A stretch of DNA of 64,000 nucleotides from Membranipora membranacea (GCA_914767715.1 OU612070.1:28384025-28448024), one strand, 5' to 3'. Shown: positions 40,201 through 50,904, counted from the stretch's first letter. Translations and numbers: made by a program. The notes: generated by a model not told the origin, from the sequence alone.

Positions 40201-43200
40201 AGACAGCACAGGCTGATGTGGAGAGCAGGGACTCAACATGCCAGACAGATCATGTAAGTCCGATAATGTTACTTGTGCTGATAGATAGTCACTTTAAAAG
40301 GTCACAACCCACCAGTTATCAGCTTCCATACAGAAAGATGTCATGATAATGTCAAACAATCACACTGTTTTTTCCTGATGTGTATGTGATAAGTTTAGTT
40401 TCGGATTCTGACTCCATGGTGTGTTGTTTGGTATGTTTTTATGTCCTAGACCAAGACTGACATATGTGTTTTTTTCTTTTCTGCAATTTACAGATTCTGA
40501 ACTTTGAGAAGTTGCTCAATTACAAAGAAGAATTGGAGGATGCTGAGAAGGGACTCGAGTTGAGAGATACACGTATAAGGGGACTGTAAGTAGTCAGATA
40601 TTCTAACAGTGTTTTCCTTATTACCTTATTTCACTCACTTACTTATTTAACTTCAGTTTTAGGGGTTTTAGAGGCAATTAAAGGATGTTCGTTTTTCCAA
40701 TGAAGACACACATCAGAAACAACAATCTGGAAAACCTCATGTTACATAATCCTGGGAGTGTTATGAATTTTTTTATACCCAAGAGGGACTTTATGTGAGC
40801 TATCATCAAATTTCACTCGCCGAGGTGAGAGTTTATGTGCAGTTAGGAGGTAGTTCAATGTATTCAATATTTAGAATTCTGCACTCTTGATTTGTTCGTC
40901 AGGACATTACTAATTATGACTACTTGAGACTATATGTTTTCTCGCTCTGTTTTCAGTGAGCGAGGCTATGAGCAACTGAACAAAGAGTACAATGAGCTAA
41001 TAGAGTTCTCCAACATGGAAAAAGAGGTATACAGCTGTAGGACACCGGGGCAGGTCAAAGAGGTAAGAATATTAGGTGTCTGTCAGCTAAGCAACCAATA
41101 TAATTTTTCTGTTATTCGCCCCATTTGGGAGAATGATACCAACTGATCTCCAAATTTTCATAATTCCGTCTAATTTTGTACAATTGGTATCATTGTCAAA
41201 TGCTGCTAGTATCCTAAAGTAGCAATGCAAGGATTTGGTGAAATATTTTGCTGATTCCTTGACTGGGTAAGTGCTATGACTCATGGCTCAAAACAAAAGG
41301 TCCAACCATCATAAATTGATCCTCCCAGCCCGTTGTATCACTCAAGTTTATTCTCAGCTCGTTTTTTATTTCAGAAGCAGCTGTTGAATCGTCTATCAGA
41401 TGCTGAGAAGAATTTACAGATCACTGAGGCTCAATACAAAATGGAGGTATCACATCTCAGGGTAAGGTACCGGAAACTGGCTTATCTCAATGTTTATGCA
41501 GCTAAATACAGGGATTGTGTAGTGTGGACAGTAGTTGTTTTCAACTACTGCTGGCCTATTTTGATTTTTTGAGTCGAAATTCCATTCTTAGTATGCTCCT
41601 TTTCAACAGTCCATACATGTGGCTTAGGTTATTGTTTCAACTGCTGATGTCAGTCTCTGAGAATTTTAAAGAAAATCTTTTATCTGAGATAACGCTATAA
41701 TTTTGCTCATAATCCTCGCTCATTTGGTTTTTCAATTAGACAAATTCTCAGAGAATCAGCGATTTGAGAACGAGAATCCTAGCAGGTTCCGCTCACATAC
41801 TGAGTCTGTGATCATGATACCTCAGGGATCATGAACATTAATATGAACTCTTTAAACTCTCTACAGTCGAGCTCAAACAATCTAGCTGAAGAAAACTACA
41901 GACTGAAGCAGAAACTGGGAGAAGCACCACCAAGTGCAACCAAGAGATTCCTATCTCCACTTCATGAGAACAGCCCTGACATCAAACCGGCGGGTATGTA
42001 GTGGATTTATATGATGTAGTTTATATGAGGAGTAGAGAAATTGTAAGGGACATGGGTACAATTGAGTATTCAAACGTGGTATAGCTTCAGTTTAAACTGC
42101 TGAAGGAAACAACCCTTGATATTCTGTGATGGCTCTAGAATAAAATTATGATCTGTTATTCTCGAAGTTATCGTCATTTAGAGGTTAAGACAATAACAAA
42201 AGAAGCGATGAGGTGCAATGAATTGTACACCCACCTTTTATCGTCTGTTTCTATCATATTACAGATATTTCACTGAATAGTGAGGCTATGCCTGACCTGA
42301 TGCTAACACTCACTGAGTCACCTGAGGTGTCCATGTTACGTCCAACAAAACTTAACCTCTCTGATAACGGCGAGTGTCCAGCTACTGGCACAAGGTCTAT
42401 GTGAGTAACTAGCAGATGTTTGTTCAATGCAAATGTTTAGCATTCCCCCGACACCCGATACCAAAAGAACACGGTATCTGTTATTAGTATAATTGTTATT
42501 GAAAGTGAAGATACCTATACTGACTGTATGATAACCTGGTGTTAGGTCACAGAAAATAAAAAAGACACAGCATTGTCTGAGTGGGTGCTATCCTTGCTTA
42601 AAATTCTTTTGAAATACTGGAAAGATTTTTAGATTCAAAAGTACTGAAAAGTAACTCTTTTACATGTGTACATAATTACATTTTCAACATTTGCTTTCTA
42701 AATTGTAGTTGTCCTCTCATTGAACTTACACTTCAAGGAGCAAGTAACTTCAATATGTGGTACAAAAAAATCACAATGCAGTATCATTTTAAAAGGATAT
42801 TCGGGTCAGAGATATAACATGATGTATCTAATGTCGCCTCATGGAAATAAAGTTTTTTGTCAGAACTCAGCTCATTTATATGTTGATTTTATTGATCATA
42901 AAATTAAAAGTCCTTCCACTTTCTACATTGCTGTTGACATAATCATGATATATTCTGGATGCTATGATGAATTGTTTTCTTCAGGGTTTCTCAAGGAGTT
43001 GATGCCGGCACAAATACAGATATGGACTTCAAATGGTTTGAGATGGATGACACGATACTAGGCATTGTGAAAACAGGTGCTGCCAATAAAACTCTGTCGG
43101 CAGTAAATAAAACATTCTCTCCTGAAGATACAAGCATCATGTTGCAAACTCCTGCTAAGGTGGGTAAACAATAGAATAAAGTGATCTTCGCTGTTAATTT

Positions 43201-46200
43201 GAATCGCAGTGTATCTGTCTGTTTAGGTAAATAGATGGCCTAGCCCCCATGAGCTTTTTCGTTTATCACTGTTGCTTGGATTACAGTCGTAAGCTCTCTT
43301 ACTAATTCCTTTTCGAGTTCGACCTAAGTGATAAAACTTTAAGATATGCCTAGGATGTTTTAATGGAGGCTGTAAGGATCCGATTTTTCAAAGAAAAGAA
43401 TTGAAATCTTATATTCCCTCAGTAATTTAAGTTGTTAGTACTGATTTTGATCCGTTGCAATGATTTTTTTCCCGATTAGAATCTGGTGTGTGAAGTGAAA
43501 ACTGAGGTGGCAGAGTTTAAATCAGGTCTGGAGATGGCTTATGGTATGATCAAAGACCTACAAGCGCAGCATGATAGGGTAAGTCTACACTGATCAACTC
43601 TCAACGTGTTCTCAATCTAGCCTGAGGCACACTAAGTCTTGTACATCCTTTCAAACTTGACAAAGACACGTGAGATGCAGTGGTGCACAGGCTATGCATC
43701 TACTGAGCATTTTTATGTAAAAAATATCCAGCAAAACCATGATTACTTATACTCATTTAACGCACAATATACATACTAAAACCTGAAACAAATGAATGAA
43801 GACTGGTGGTTTATGACGGTGGTTAATACTCATTGTCTGTTTAGGATGATGTTGCCTTGGCCAACACCAAGCAGGATCTCAAGGACAAACAGACTGAACT
43901 GGAGCAGCTGAGGCTGGTTCTCTCTGAGGTAGATACAATATCTGATACCTTATGTGACTGAATGAGATGGGTTATTTTTCTTAACCAGTGTTTATAGCAA
44001 TGTAACAAAGTGTTCAGAGAGAGGGCCTTGGTTTGTTTTCACATGTATTCAACTGAAATAGTTTGACACTCCACACCCTACATGGAGTGATTGTGTAGTA
44101 AACTTTTCAGATAAGGATTGAGCGCTCCTCCCTTAGTTGAAGGTGGGGATCGTATTGCATTCTACATCATAGAGTAAACTGTTTGATAATTTTGTACTGC
44201 ACTGAGATCGTTATGAGTTATCTCTAGGAGTTTTTAATTTTTATTTATCTGTGATGAATGTTTCAGGTGAATGGTTTGGAGGAGAAGCATGAGTTACACC
44301 TGACTGAACTGAATGCTCGGCACAAAGAAGAGAAACTATCATTACAGATTGATTATCAAACTCAGATAGAAGCTAAGACTGCTGAGCATGAAGTGCTGAT
44401 ACAGGCTCTGAAGTCAGAGCTGTCTCACCTTCAAGGTTAGAATCACTTCTCGGAACACCAACATAGCGAGCTCAACTTGTATTTCTTCGCTCTGTTTTGG
44501 GTTCTCCAGGAAATCACAACACAGAAAGTGATATGTGATATGGATTGTTTGATGAAAAATATCATATGTTATAAAATCAAAAAGTAGGAGTGACATCAGG
44601 TGTATCTAGCCATACTCCAGAATTGTTACAGGATTATGTTTTCACAAGTTTGTTGGCCTTCAGCTGTGCGCTTCTAGTTCTGCGCTCTGATGCTATATAA
44701 GTGTACGCAGTAACCGACCGAGGCCATGCTGGTTACAGACGAAGGGAATCTGCCATTTTTGTCTAAACATTGTCTGGCACTGAAATCTAAAACAAATTTA
44801 GTTATATATTTGTAATTTATGCGCTAAGCATTGTTAATGTACAACCTGCTTTATACTTTTTCAGAATCTCAGCAGCAGAACGCTCTTAAACATGCAGAGT
44901 ATGAGCAGCTTGAGGGAAAACACTATCATCAGATCACAGAACTACAGGCAGCGCATCACGCTGATATAGAGTCTATACAGATAGAGCGGGCCACTGAGAC
45001 GTTAGCCTTACAAACTAAACATCAGACTGTGCTGGATCAGCTCAAATCAGACCTTCAATCACATCATCAGGCTCTGCTGGAGGAGCTGAGGACTGCTCAC
45101 CTGTCTGAGGTGGAAGTGATGAGAGAAGCTCATAAGGCGGAGATCGAAAGTATCGAGGAGATTCATAAAGAAACCAGAGAGGAACTACTCAAGTTAACAG
45201 AAACTCTTGATAATCAAGAATCTCAAAGCAAGGTATGGGGATGCTTTTGGTTATTATTTTATTGGTCGACCAAACACAACCAGTTACCTCGACCACTTTT
45301 CAATCTCATCATATTTATCTCAAAACATTGCTGAAACATAGACCAACCAACCATTTCACCAAAAGAAATTCTTACAATACTTCTCTCTAGCCATGAGTTA
45401 TACGTATCCTCTTAACTTTGTATACAAAATGCATTCCTATTATAGGATGATCAGCTGCAGAAAGAGCACACACTAGCTGTAGAAGAGATCAGATCTTGTC
45501 ATGAACAAGAGAAAATCTCTCTCCAAGCTAAGTATGAACAGGAGAGGACAACTTTACAGCAGGAGTTTGAGCTTAAGTTAGAGGCTAGTGTTGTGAATAA
45601 TGGCTGTGAGATGAATGCTCTGAGACAGGAAATCATCCAGCTCAAGCAAGCAGGTATAACTGAACTAATGAAATGTTTGTGACTATGACTGTTTCAGAGT
45701 TTCGCTTTTTTTATTTCTTTCTGTTTGGGCTTACACCTAACCTTTGTGTGAATGTGGCAAATACGACGAGCCGATGAGATGGGGTAGACAAGTGACGACT
45801 TCTCATGTTGCTGTGCTATCACTTCAAATATACACTACTATTTTTTTCAGTTGGCCCTGATCCCAGTATCAGCCAAAGTGGCACTCAGGAGGCAGATAGT
45901 CTGAGAGAATCTCTAAAAACATCAACAGCAGAACTAAACACACTAAAAGAGTCACATCAAGCATTGAGTGCGGAATTAGAAACACTCAGGAAATCATACG
46001 AGGTCACCACTAAGAGACTTGAAAGCCTCGAGCTGTCTCAGGGGACGGGCGAGTCTGAGTTCTCTCAGCTTCAGCAATCATATCAAACTAAGGCAGCAGA
46101 CCTGGTCAATCTAACAGAGCTTCATCAGGCAACTACTGCTGTCCTAGAAAACCTCAGGGAATCCCATAATACTCTCATGATGGAGCTAGAAGAAATCAAG

Positions 46201-49200
46201 AAATCTGATCAGCGCTCATTGGTTGACATTGAGAACTTAAAGCTCGCTAATCAAGCGGTTCTCAAAGAACGAGAGGAGTTGTCTGTATCCAATCAAGCCG
46301 CTACTCTTGAGCTCGAAAATCTAAAAGCAACTCATCAACAAATAGTAGATTCGCTTACACAAAAATCTAATGCAGATCTCGCGTCGCTGAGGGTGACACT
46401 CAAAGCAAACTTAGAGTCTGTCACAGCTAAGCATCAGAGTAAGATAGAGATGCTCCAGCAAGCTCATGCTGAGGGAATGGAAGCTATGAAGTCTGAACAA
46501 AAAAAAGAGCTGGAGGCTTCTAAGACCTCTCAGACTGAGGAGGAACTCAAACTGGTCAAGTTGAGATTGGAATCAACAGAAAACAAACTGCGAGAAATGG
46601 TGAGATACTTACAGCCTCTAGTTACTAATATATGATATTATATCATATAACCTTTAGGTGACTGATGTAGCCCTAATCTCTATAATGGAGCCCTTACCAA
46701 TCAAGTTAATCCTTATTTAATGTATGTTTTTTTTTCTCTATCTCCCCCCCCCCCCCCCCCCCCCCCACTGCCCAGTAGTAAACTAACCTCATACGAGGGT
46801 CTGCTGTCGCACTCATTCATAGGTCTAGGGCATGATGATCATTGTTTTAACCGTTGTGAGTATAATGATTTGATAATGATAGTGTTGTATTATTACCACA
46901 TTCTATGTTTAGGAGAGTACGACAGTAGCTGCTAGCCAGCTCACGGAAAAGGAGCAAGAGCTGGACGTGTTCATGGAGAAGGCTTTAGTAGATCGCAGAC
47001 AGCTGGCAGAGAAATATAAAGAAGCCCGCGATAAGCTTAAAGAGCTTGAGCAAAAACCCGCTGTGGTAAGAAGGAAACGGCTTAATGCTAAAAATATAAA
47101 TTAAATAGTTATAGTATTTGTAATACTAAATTCAGCAAAGTCAATGGAAAATGGAAATTAACACAAAAGCAGTTGGAAGTTCAGTATATGACAGCAGTAG
47201 CTCTATTAGCAATGATCAATTTAGCATGAATTATGATGTCTGTCAATAGAAACCAGACTAAGTTGTAACATCATAAGAATTATAATACTGCTTACCTGTA
47301 TAGAGACATATCTGCTTGTCTAATGTAAGTTTACTATTCTGTATTGTTTGTTGCAGTCAAAACAAGGATCATCCATCATAGCTACCCTCCACGAAAAGAC
47401 GAAACGAGAAAAAAAACTTTTGGAACTCAGAGTAGCAAAGCTTGAGGTGTGTGTTATTTAGGTTTGGGTTCAGTTTTCTGTGCTTCAGAGGGCAACGAGA
47501 TACCAAGTCACTTAACGCTTCAAATTATCTTAACAGTTAGTGTGCAACGTAACTGCCATGAGAGTCGTAGGTGTGGTCCCCCATCGATGGCGCGATATTG
47601 TCATGCAATTTATTCAACCACAACACAATTGCATCATAATGACATCATAGAAACTTTTTGATGTCAAATATGTTTGGTTAGTGTTTGGTAAGTGTTTGGT
47701 TAGTGTGGGCTTCAATATTGATGTATTCAGTATTTATTATAAATGGTTGGAAATATTGGTCGGTCAGTTAAAAGATTCATCTTACCTGTGGAATAATCTT
47801 CCTATATATCCACTTATCTGATGTAGAAAAAGCTGGATAATCCGGAGGGACAGGTAAAACAGGCCAAGGATATGGAGAAGCATTATAAGAATGAGAGTGA
47901 AAGATACCACGATGAGCTGACTCAGATAGATCATCTTGTACAGAAGGTTAGAGCAGCCATCCTAAAATATATCTTATTCTTCATTATTAGTTTGAAACAG
48001 TGTTATAAAATAAGTGAGACAAATGAAGGCTTTGTATGCCTTCATGTAATGCTCTGCTATATTAGAGAGCACTATTCAAACAAAATTTAACTTTAAGACT
48101 CCTGTGATTGAAAATTGAAAATCGTCTGGTTTATTCGTTGCTCTTTTGGCTACTTTTATATTGAGAATGCCTGACTAAAGAAAATGTTTATCGGTTTGAT
48201 TTTCAGTTTGCAGAAGAGTACTTTGGATTTGGTGACTGGTATTTTAAGGACTTGGTGGGAAAGCTGAGAAATACTTTACCCGAGTCACTCAAACAGTCTG
48301 CAGCTAAGAGTATGGCTGCTCATCCTCGGCGCTGGGTGGGGGGCTCACCCCCTCCCTCACCGAAGAAAGTCGAGGACAAGGGTGTTCTGTGTAGGTTATA
48401 GTTACTCTAAACTTTAGTGTATGCTAATCTCATTTCACAGAGCCCACTTTCGCTTTGATATGCAGCATGAACCCTTGGTTGGTATTGCTCCATTCTAACA
48501 GGTCATCGATAGTTATCCATATAGTCCTGGTTGGTATTGCTCCATTCTAACAGGTCATCGATAGTTATCCATATAATCCGCTTAATACAAATTTAAACAA
48601 TGAAGAATTAACTTTTTTGTAGATACGATTTTAATTTGGTTATCATTCCTTCCTCTCCATTAATGACTAGCCTTATTTCATGCCACCTTGGAGGTTATTA
48701 GTATCCTAATGTAGCTGTTTGTAGAATCCAGCAGGTTCTTAATGTATTCAACTAACGCCATCATAGTACCCTGAATACATAGTAGACTCAGCTGGGTATA
48801 ATTATAATAGGGATTTCTTCTGGAATAATGACATAGTGTTAGATTATAACTTGTATGCTGACTTTGATTGTTACAGGTGATCACCTGAGAAAGCGGCAGC
48901 ATATGAAGATCGTACAGCTGGAGAGTGATAAGGCTGGACTGGAGTGTGAGGCTATCAAACTAAAGAAAGAAAACAAACAGATAGATAAACTTCACTCTGA
49001 GATACACGAGCTTAAACAGCAGCATTATAATCTAAAACAAGAACATCAAAAGTGTGAGTTTTCTCCTCCTTGAATCGGGATTAATTTCATGATCACCTCT
49101 GTAAGGATGCTGCTCATGTCTACAGATTAAAGGCATACACTTTGCCTTGAAGTGATTTATAATGAAATGTCACTTCAAGAGATAAGGCAATGTGTGAGTC

Positions 49201-50904
49201 CTTAAAGTGAAGAGACTGTGAATGGATGACGTAGGATAGATCTGCGGCATGCTAAACCAGACAACACTATGATGTGAAAAGCAATCAACTGAGTACAGCA
49301 CTCCCCATTTAATTCACACCTCTTGGACCACCAATTCTTTACGGTAAAAGTAGTATTGAGTTGTCATTAGACCGATATTCCTTGCCTAAATTAACAGGAA
49401 TTCTGATCTATGAAGTCTGAAGAATGTATAATACAAACAAATACAATACAATAATAATACAATAATACAATACAAATCATGCATTTATGATTGAATTTTT
49501 GACTAATTCCTGTTTACTAACATAAAATCTGTGTATTCTGGTTACAGTACAAGATCTGTTTGGGAGAACTGAGGAAGAGTTGATCGCGGCTCGAGAAAAT
49601 GCTTTACCCACAATCCCCAATAAATCTCAATCATCTCTCTTCGGCAAGGTGGCACCTACTGATATAAACATACAGCTGAAAATCAAGGTTTGTGAAATAA
49701 TCAGGATCGGATTCAAGGCTGCAGTCGACATGAATTTTATCAGATCTGAACTCCAGTGTAATGATGAATATGGAATTTTCATGAGCATCCCACAATGCAA
49801 TATTCTGGAATTTCCCATGATATCAGGTTGTTGATAACGTGTGGGATTCACCAATAGACATGGACATAGATATGGATTTTCCAATAGTCATAGACATAGA
49901 CAGGGATTAACACTTAGACACAGATTAACTCATAGACTTGTCAATAATAATATTATTATTATTAAGACGATGAATTATCCTGATCTTCTTCAACATTGTA
50001 GTAGTAATTGCATGATTAGAATGCTGTCAATATTCCTTATCAATCAACAAGAGAGAGTGAAAGATCGTTTTTCAAGCTTGAGATCCTCATATCAAGCCAG
50101 ACTGAGACTCGCACAAACATAGTATGACTTGATCCAAATTACTGTTCAATGGTGCATCCTTATCAGTTCAGTGTGAGTAATTGACCTCCTTAAAATATGA
50201 GTAGATTTATAAATTAATAATAATGTATTATTAACACTCACTTGCCTCATTTTAGGGTCTAGAGTACGAGAAATATTCGCTGACACAGAAAAACAAAGAA
50301 TTAGAGAACACGCTGAGTAAACTAAGAGACAAATACATCGTACTGAGAGATAAGTACGACAGAGTGGCAGCGGACGGCAGCAGGCTACAATCATCTACAA
50401 TAATAGACACATCAACTCTCTCTACTACATCACAAACACAAAGTGTAGGGAAGTCAGCAGGTATAAAACAGCCGCCAGCTGTCACTATGGATCCTAATCA
50501 TGGTATGTAGAGTAGTGCAGATGTTAATGTAAACTAACCTAAAACTAAACTAACATATTAAACTAACAATTCTCTGAACTGTGCACTTGAACTCCCTCTT
50601 GGTCTTATAGTGGGATTTTTTTTTGCTGGTCAATCATTGATTTGTGAAACCTGAAGAAGTTAGCATTGGCTTGAATTTCTGGGTTATTAGATTTTCTGCT
50701 GACGTATCCCGTTTTATGATTTGGTAACAAGTGATTTCTGAACGCTTTAATAGAAGCTTCGTTGATTAATATCATGAATAATATTCATTTTTCTTAGGTA
50801 ACAGCCCGAGGAGGCCAGTCGATGTTAAGAGAGAACCAATCGCTCCAACCGCTGCTGTTACAAATATCAACCTTGATGAGACTGAAAACTGTAATACACA
50901 GTAA
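11921..50904 (+). CDS. CENPE: Centromere-associated kinesin CENP-E (kinesin-7)
   Basis: 36 coding exons assembled in frame: 11921-11982, 12871-12965, 13240-13320, 15666-15793, 16841-16948, 17768-17920, 18221-18280, 21027-21163, 21524-21653, 22133-22264, 29387-29455, 31697-31817, 32370-32510, 37119-37223, 37629-39209, 39547-40253, 40494-40585, 40957-41062, 41375-41461, 41867-41993, 42265-42400, 42985-43159, 43480-43578, 43845-43928, 44267-44435, 44865-45232, 45446-45653, 45851-46599, 46913-47065, 47357-47446, 47827-47946, 48207-48390, 48877-49053, 49548-49687, 50256-50502, 50798-50904. The total is 7428 nt, 2475 residues (human CENP-E has about 2700). The motor (about 9-325) has P-loop GQTSSGKT (89-96), switch I NEMSSRSH (197-204) and switch II DLAGSE (233-238). 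WKTSEQEI near 40 and RRQTWCPG after the neck match CENP-E specifically. A very long Glu/Lys/Leu-rich coiled coil follows, and the protein ends CNTQ, a CaaX box like human CKTQ. The protein carries chromosomes toward microtubule plus ends and acts at the kinetochore in checkpoint signalling. All boundaries are GT-AG. Confidence 0.93.
12479..12785. mobile_element. Palindromic MITE, family B, copy 1 (CENPE intron 1)
   Basis: This shares CTGCTGCC/GTGCTGCC, TGCTCATTGAATTCTGT, TAGCTC and TTATCACCTAA…AATGGGTAAAT with the copy at 25764-26043. Its right arm is partial: GTGCAAATTATTTGCAC followed by GTTAGGTGACAATGCTGA is present, but the outer end is missing. Confidence 0.6.
12946..13036. repeat. 50-bp tandem duplication of the end of CENPE exon 2
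   Basis: CCCAACTCACTATGTGTTCG plus the following donor region (12946-12995) is repeated at 12996-13036. The real donor is GTAAGT at 12966. In the copy the same place reads GCAAGT, so a potential GC-type donor lies 50 bp downstream. Its use would shift the frame. Confidence 0.85.
13754..14098 (-). mobile_element. CACTA-ended element with tRNA-like module, copy 1
   Basis: 345 bp, inverted relative to copies 2 and 3. The ends are CACTATGGTTCCATGGG and its complement CCATGGAACCATAGTG. Inside, on the minus strand, lies a tRNA-like module (13955 down to about 13857) with A-box TGGCTGAAGGG and B-box GGTTCAAGTCT, followed by a perfect 31-bp palindrome (13799-13829). There is no protein-coding capacity. 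It lies in CENPE intron 3. Confidence 0.8.
14822..14843. repeat. Poly-G run
   Basis: Almost pure G over about 20 bases in CENPE intron 3. Confidence 0.9.
14945..15008. repeat. Short inverted repeat (hairpin)
   Basis: TTCCCAAATCGCTCATTCA near 14942-14960 pairs with TGAGTGAGCGATTTGGGAA near 14984-15002. A related sequence (AGCGATTTGAGAACGAGAATCCTAGC) lies at 41757-41782 in another CENPE intron, so this is a dispersed element end. Confidence 0.6.
15020..15323 (+). mobile_element. CACTA-ended element with tRNA-like module, copy 2 (B-box deleted)
   Basis: 304 bp, starting CACTATGTTTCCATG and ending CATGGAACCATAGTG. The A-box side GGCGGCGTGGCTGAAGGG is intact. The segment from the B-box to the stem is deleted: GGCCGGGGTT runs straight into TTTCCCATCATGGG. 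ATT flanks both ends, compatible with a 3-bp target duplication. It lies in inverted orientation to copy 1, 0.9 kb away in the same intron. Confidence 0.8.
17275..17419. mobile_element. Short palindromic element, family C, copy 1 (CENPE intron 5)
   Basis: The ends CTAAGTTTGATCCAGTTTGC and GCAAACTGAATCAAACTTCA are inverted copies around a 70-bp centre. The same end sequence occurs at 51783-51908. Confidence 0.65.
18299..20761. repeat. 2.46-kb minisatellite of 11-bp units in CENPE intron 7
   Basis: About 224 copies of CTATGTGTATR (R = A or G), in unbroken 11-bp register, start 19 bp after the exon 7 donor. Variants are CTATATGTATR, CTACGTGTATA and CTATGTATATA. The CTACG variant recurs at 18574, 18992, 19333 and 19586, separated by 38, 31 and 23 units, which shows higher-order block duplication. 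The plus-strand unit contains no stop codon in any phase, so three 470-480-codon open frames result; they are artefacts. The unit is alternating purine/pyrimidine-rich and contains self-complementary GTATAC steps. Confidence 0.97.
19713..19763. repeat. Inverted block inside the minisatellite
   Basis: For about four units the array reads CATAGCATACA, the complement of the surrounding units. Both edges lie in GTATAC, which is its own complement. After this point the CTATATGTATA variant becomes much more frequent. Confidence 0.9.
22685..22783. repeat. 9-bp minisatellite, 11 copies
   Basis: Units of the form AACAGTSCY (AACAGTGCT, AACAGTCCC, AACAGTCCT) repeat without gaps in CENPE intron 10. The unit length is a multiple of three, so it gives open frames reading 'NSANSPNSP'; these are not genes. 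Confidence 0.9.
23963..24982 (-). CDS. Rhodopsin-like (class A-type) orphan GPCR, intronless
   Basis: One uninterrupted minus-strand frame of 339 residues with seven hydrophobic segments. TM1 (about 58-80) contains the conserved Asn (N71 in ITANLL). TM2 contains Asp100 (TTILDILTG). TM3 ends in ERW (151-153) in place of DRY. TM7 has WNILALY (312-318), a degenerate N-P-x-x-Y without the proline. The third cytoplasmic loop is Lys/Glu-rich ([14 protein letters not shown]). The C-terminal tail is short with three cysteines (CNSFCRC), possible palmitoylation sites. The CWxP motif of TM6 is absent. The ligand is unknown. Large families of intronless divergent receptors are typical of invertebrates. 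The gene lies antisense in CENPE intron 10. Start choice: the first ATG at 24982; M33 is an alternative. Confidence 0.75.
   Translation of the reverse strand: MCNSLLLLIISAQHSSVCIICSSGVSQSKTVLMSLGKNLSLCGEQHLEDICVSRAAEISAVGTSVFIITANLLHMVFIYQLSSLRRTVFHITLWLTTILDILTGLVTGLLPLCMYRRLVVFTYPILGVVVTVCAGFILHFTLLLRLFTIIERWLVLAKPFTYSRTKFISGYNVWVCLAATFSFILSLMTVVFIFIYDTLMCFDIGYGSLGTQSDFQYLISMPFLVLSACIVLFSVKFFFAFRKMKERQEDLVTEKDVLLKQICEYVLTSTIVYTGIGVWCFISELIAETLQRDLGLQLKFWGLQVHQALGVWNILALYVTLKSYREKICNSFCRCRPVS
25764..26043. mobile_element. Palindromic MITE, family B, copy 2 (CENPE intron 10)
   Basis: About 280 bp. The left arm (ACCACTGCTGCCACACAGGC, TGCTCATTGAATTCTGT, TAGCTC) is mirrored by the right arm (GAGCTATACTGAATTCATTGAGCA, TTTGCCTGAGAGGCAGCAGTAGT). 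AATCTCAGCATTGTCACCTAA pairs with its complement near the centre. It is related to the copy at 12479-12785. Confidence 0.75.
26044..29386. other. Rest of CENPE intron 10
   Basis: Non-coding as far as I can see. It contains a 12-G run near 27701-27712 and a small-ORF background without recognisable domains. The next CENPE exon starts at 29387 after TTTTAAACAG. Confidence 0.5.
29681..30110 (-). mobile_element. LINE fragment (C-terminus of RT ORF)
   Basis: The minus strand encodes [38 protein letters not shown] and, further on, [20 protein letters not shown]. This matches the characteristic end of CR1/L2/Jockey-type LINE ORF2 ('QKRALRxI … LGILPLxxLxxYxxxxFM … RTxxGKRSLxYxGPxLWN'). A poly-C run lies at its 3' edge (about 29709-29720). 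It is antisense in CENPE intron 11. Confidence 0.7.
30575..31605. repeat. Three-copy repeat, two direct and one inverted (CENPE intron 11)
   Basis: A roughly 180-bp sequence (GAGTTAAACC … TTGGTGATTGTATACCTCAT … GCCAGCAGAGCCACCAGTCA … AGCTTTGC) occurs at about 30595-30770 and again at 31205-31375. Its 3' two-thirds return in reverse complement at 31465-31605. The second and third copies form a hairpin of about 130-bp arms around AAAAAGTAGGGAGTA and its complement. Confidence 0.85.
31937..32088. mobile_element. 152-bp palindromic MITE (CENPE intron 12)
   Basis: GATGGTGGAAAAAGTGCCTCCC at the left (31937-31958) pairs with the right end (32068-32088). Inner segments CTCCTGGAAGTGC and GCACTTCCGGGA also pair. 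There is no coding content. Confidence 0.8.
33015..36454 (-). CDS. Nucleotidyltransferase-like domain plus TPR-repeat protein
   Basis: Two minus-strand exons, 36454-36299 and 35939-33015, joined in phase 0 for 1026 residues. The first exon gives [20 protein letters not shown]…NWTDCLK, continuing smoothly into [18 protein letters not shown], a helical pair. Residues 183-200 read [18 protein letters not shown]: a G-S-x(n)-D-x-E signature of the polymerase-β/DUF294-type nucleotidyltransferase fold, with both metal-binding acidic positions present. The C-terminal 400 residues hold about eight TPR-like helical pairs resembling kinesin-light-chain or nephrocystin repeats (for example [20 protein letters not shown]). 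Such NTase-TPR proteins are multi-copy in many invertebrates and their biochemical role is not known to me. The gene is nested antisense in CENPE intron 13. An in-frame ATG at 36466 is an alternative start. Confidence 0.8.
36467..37118. other. CENPE intron 13, remainder
   Basis: Upstream flank of the nested antisense gene and the 3' part of the intron. I see no further exon or repeat, and there is no obvious TATA box for the antisense gene. Confidence 0.4.
37119..49687 (+). CDS. CENPE: CENPE stalk exons 14-34 (coiled coil)
   Basis: Two large exons (37629-39209, 527 codons; 45851-46599, 250 codons) and many small ones encode an almost continuous heptad-rich coiled coil. Short repeat-like blocks are visible: [39 protein letters not shown] and [20 protein letters not shown] (residues in exons 15-16), and [18 protein letters not shown]-type blocks in exon 28. 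They suggest growth of the rod by internal duplication. A break in the helix at exons 20-22 (Pro/Ser/Thr-rich, residues about 1370-1510) could act as a hinge. Exon 32 encodes [18 protein letters not shown], a compact non-coiled segment likely near the kinetochore-binding region. Confidence 0.85.
46743..46767. repeat. Poly-C run (CENPE intron 28)
   Basis: About 22 consecutive C residues, a likely site of length polymorphism. Confidence 0.9.
48477..48580. repeat. 52-bp tandem duplication in CENPE intron 32
   Basis: GGTTGGTATTGCTCCATTCT…ATCCATATAGTCCT is repeated once, head to tail, with a two-base difference at the end of the second unit. Confidence 0.9.
50798..50904 (+). CDS. CENPE: CENPE last coding exon with CaaX box
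   Basis: After TTTTTCTTAG the exon reads [14 protein letters not shown] and ends [10 protein letters not shown], then TAA. The last four residues Cys-Asn-Thr-Gln fit a CaaX box with Gln at X, the farnesyltransferase preference. Human CENP-E ends Cys-Lys-Thr-Gln and is farnesylated. The identical placement at the end of a 2475-residue model is strong support that the whole exon chain is right. Confidence 0.9.
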
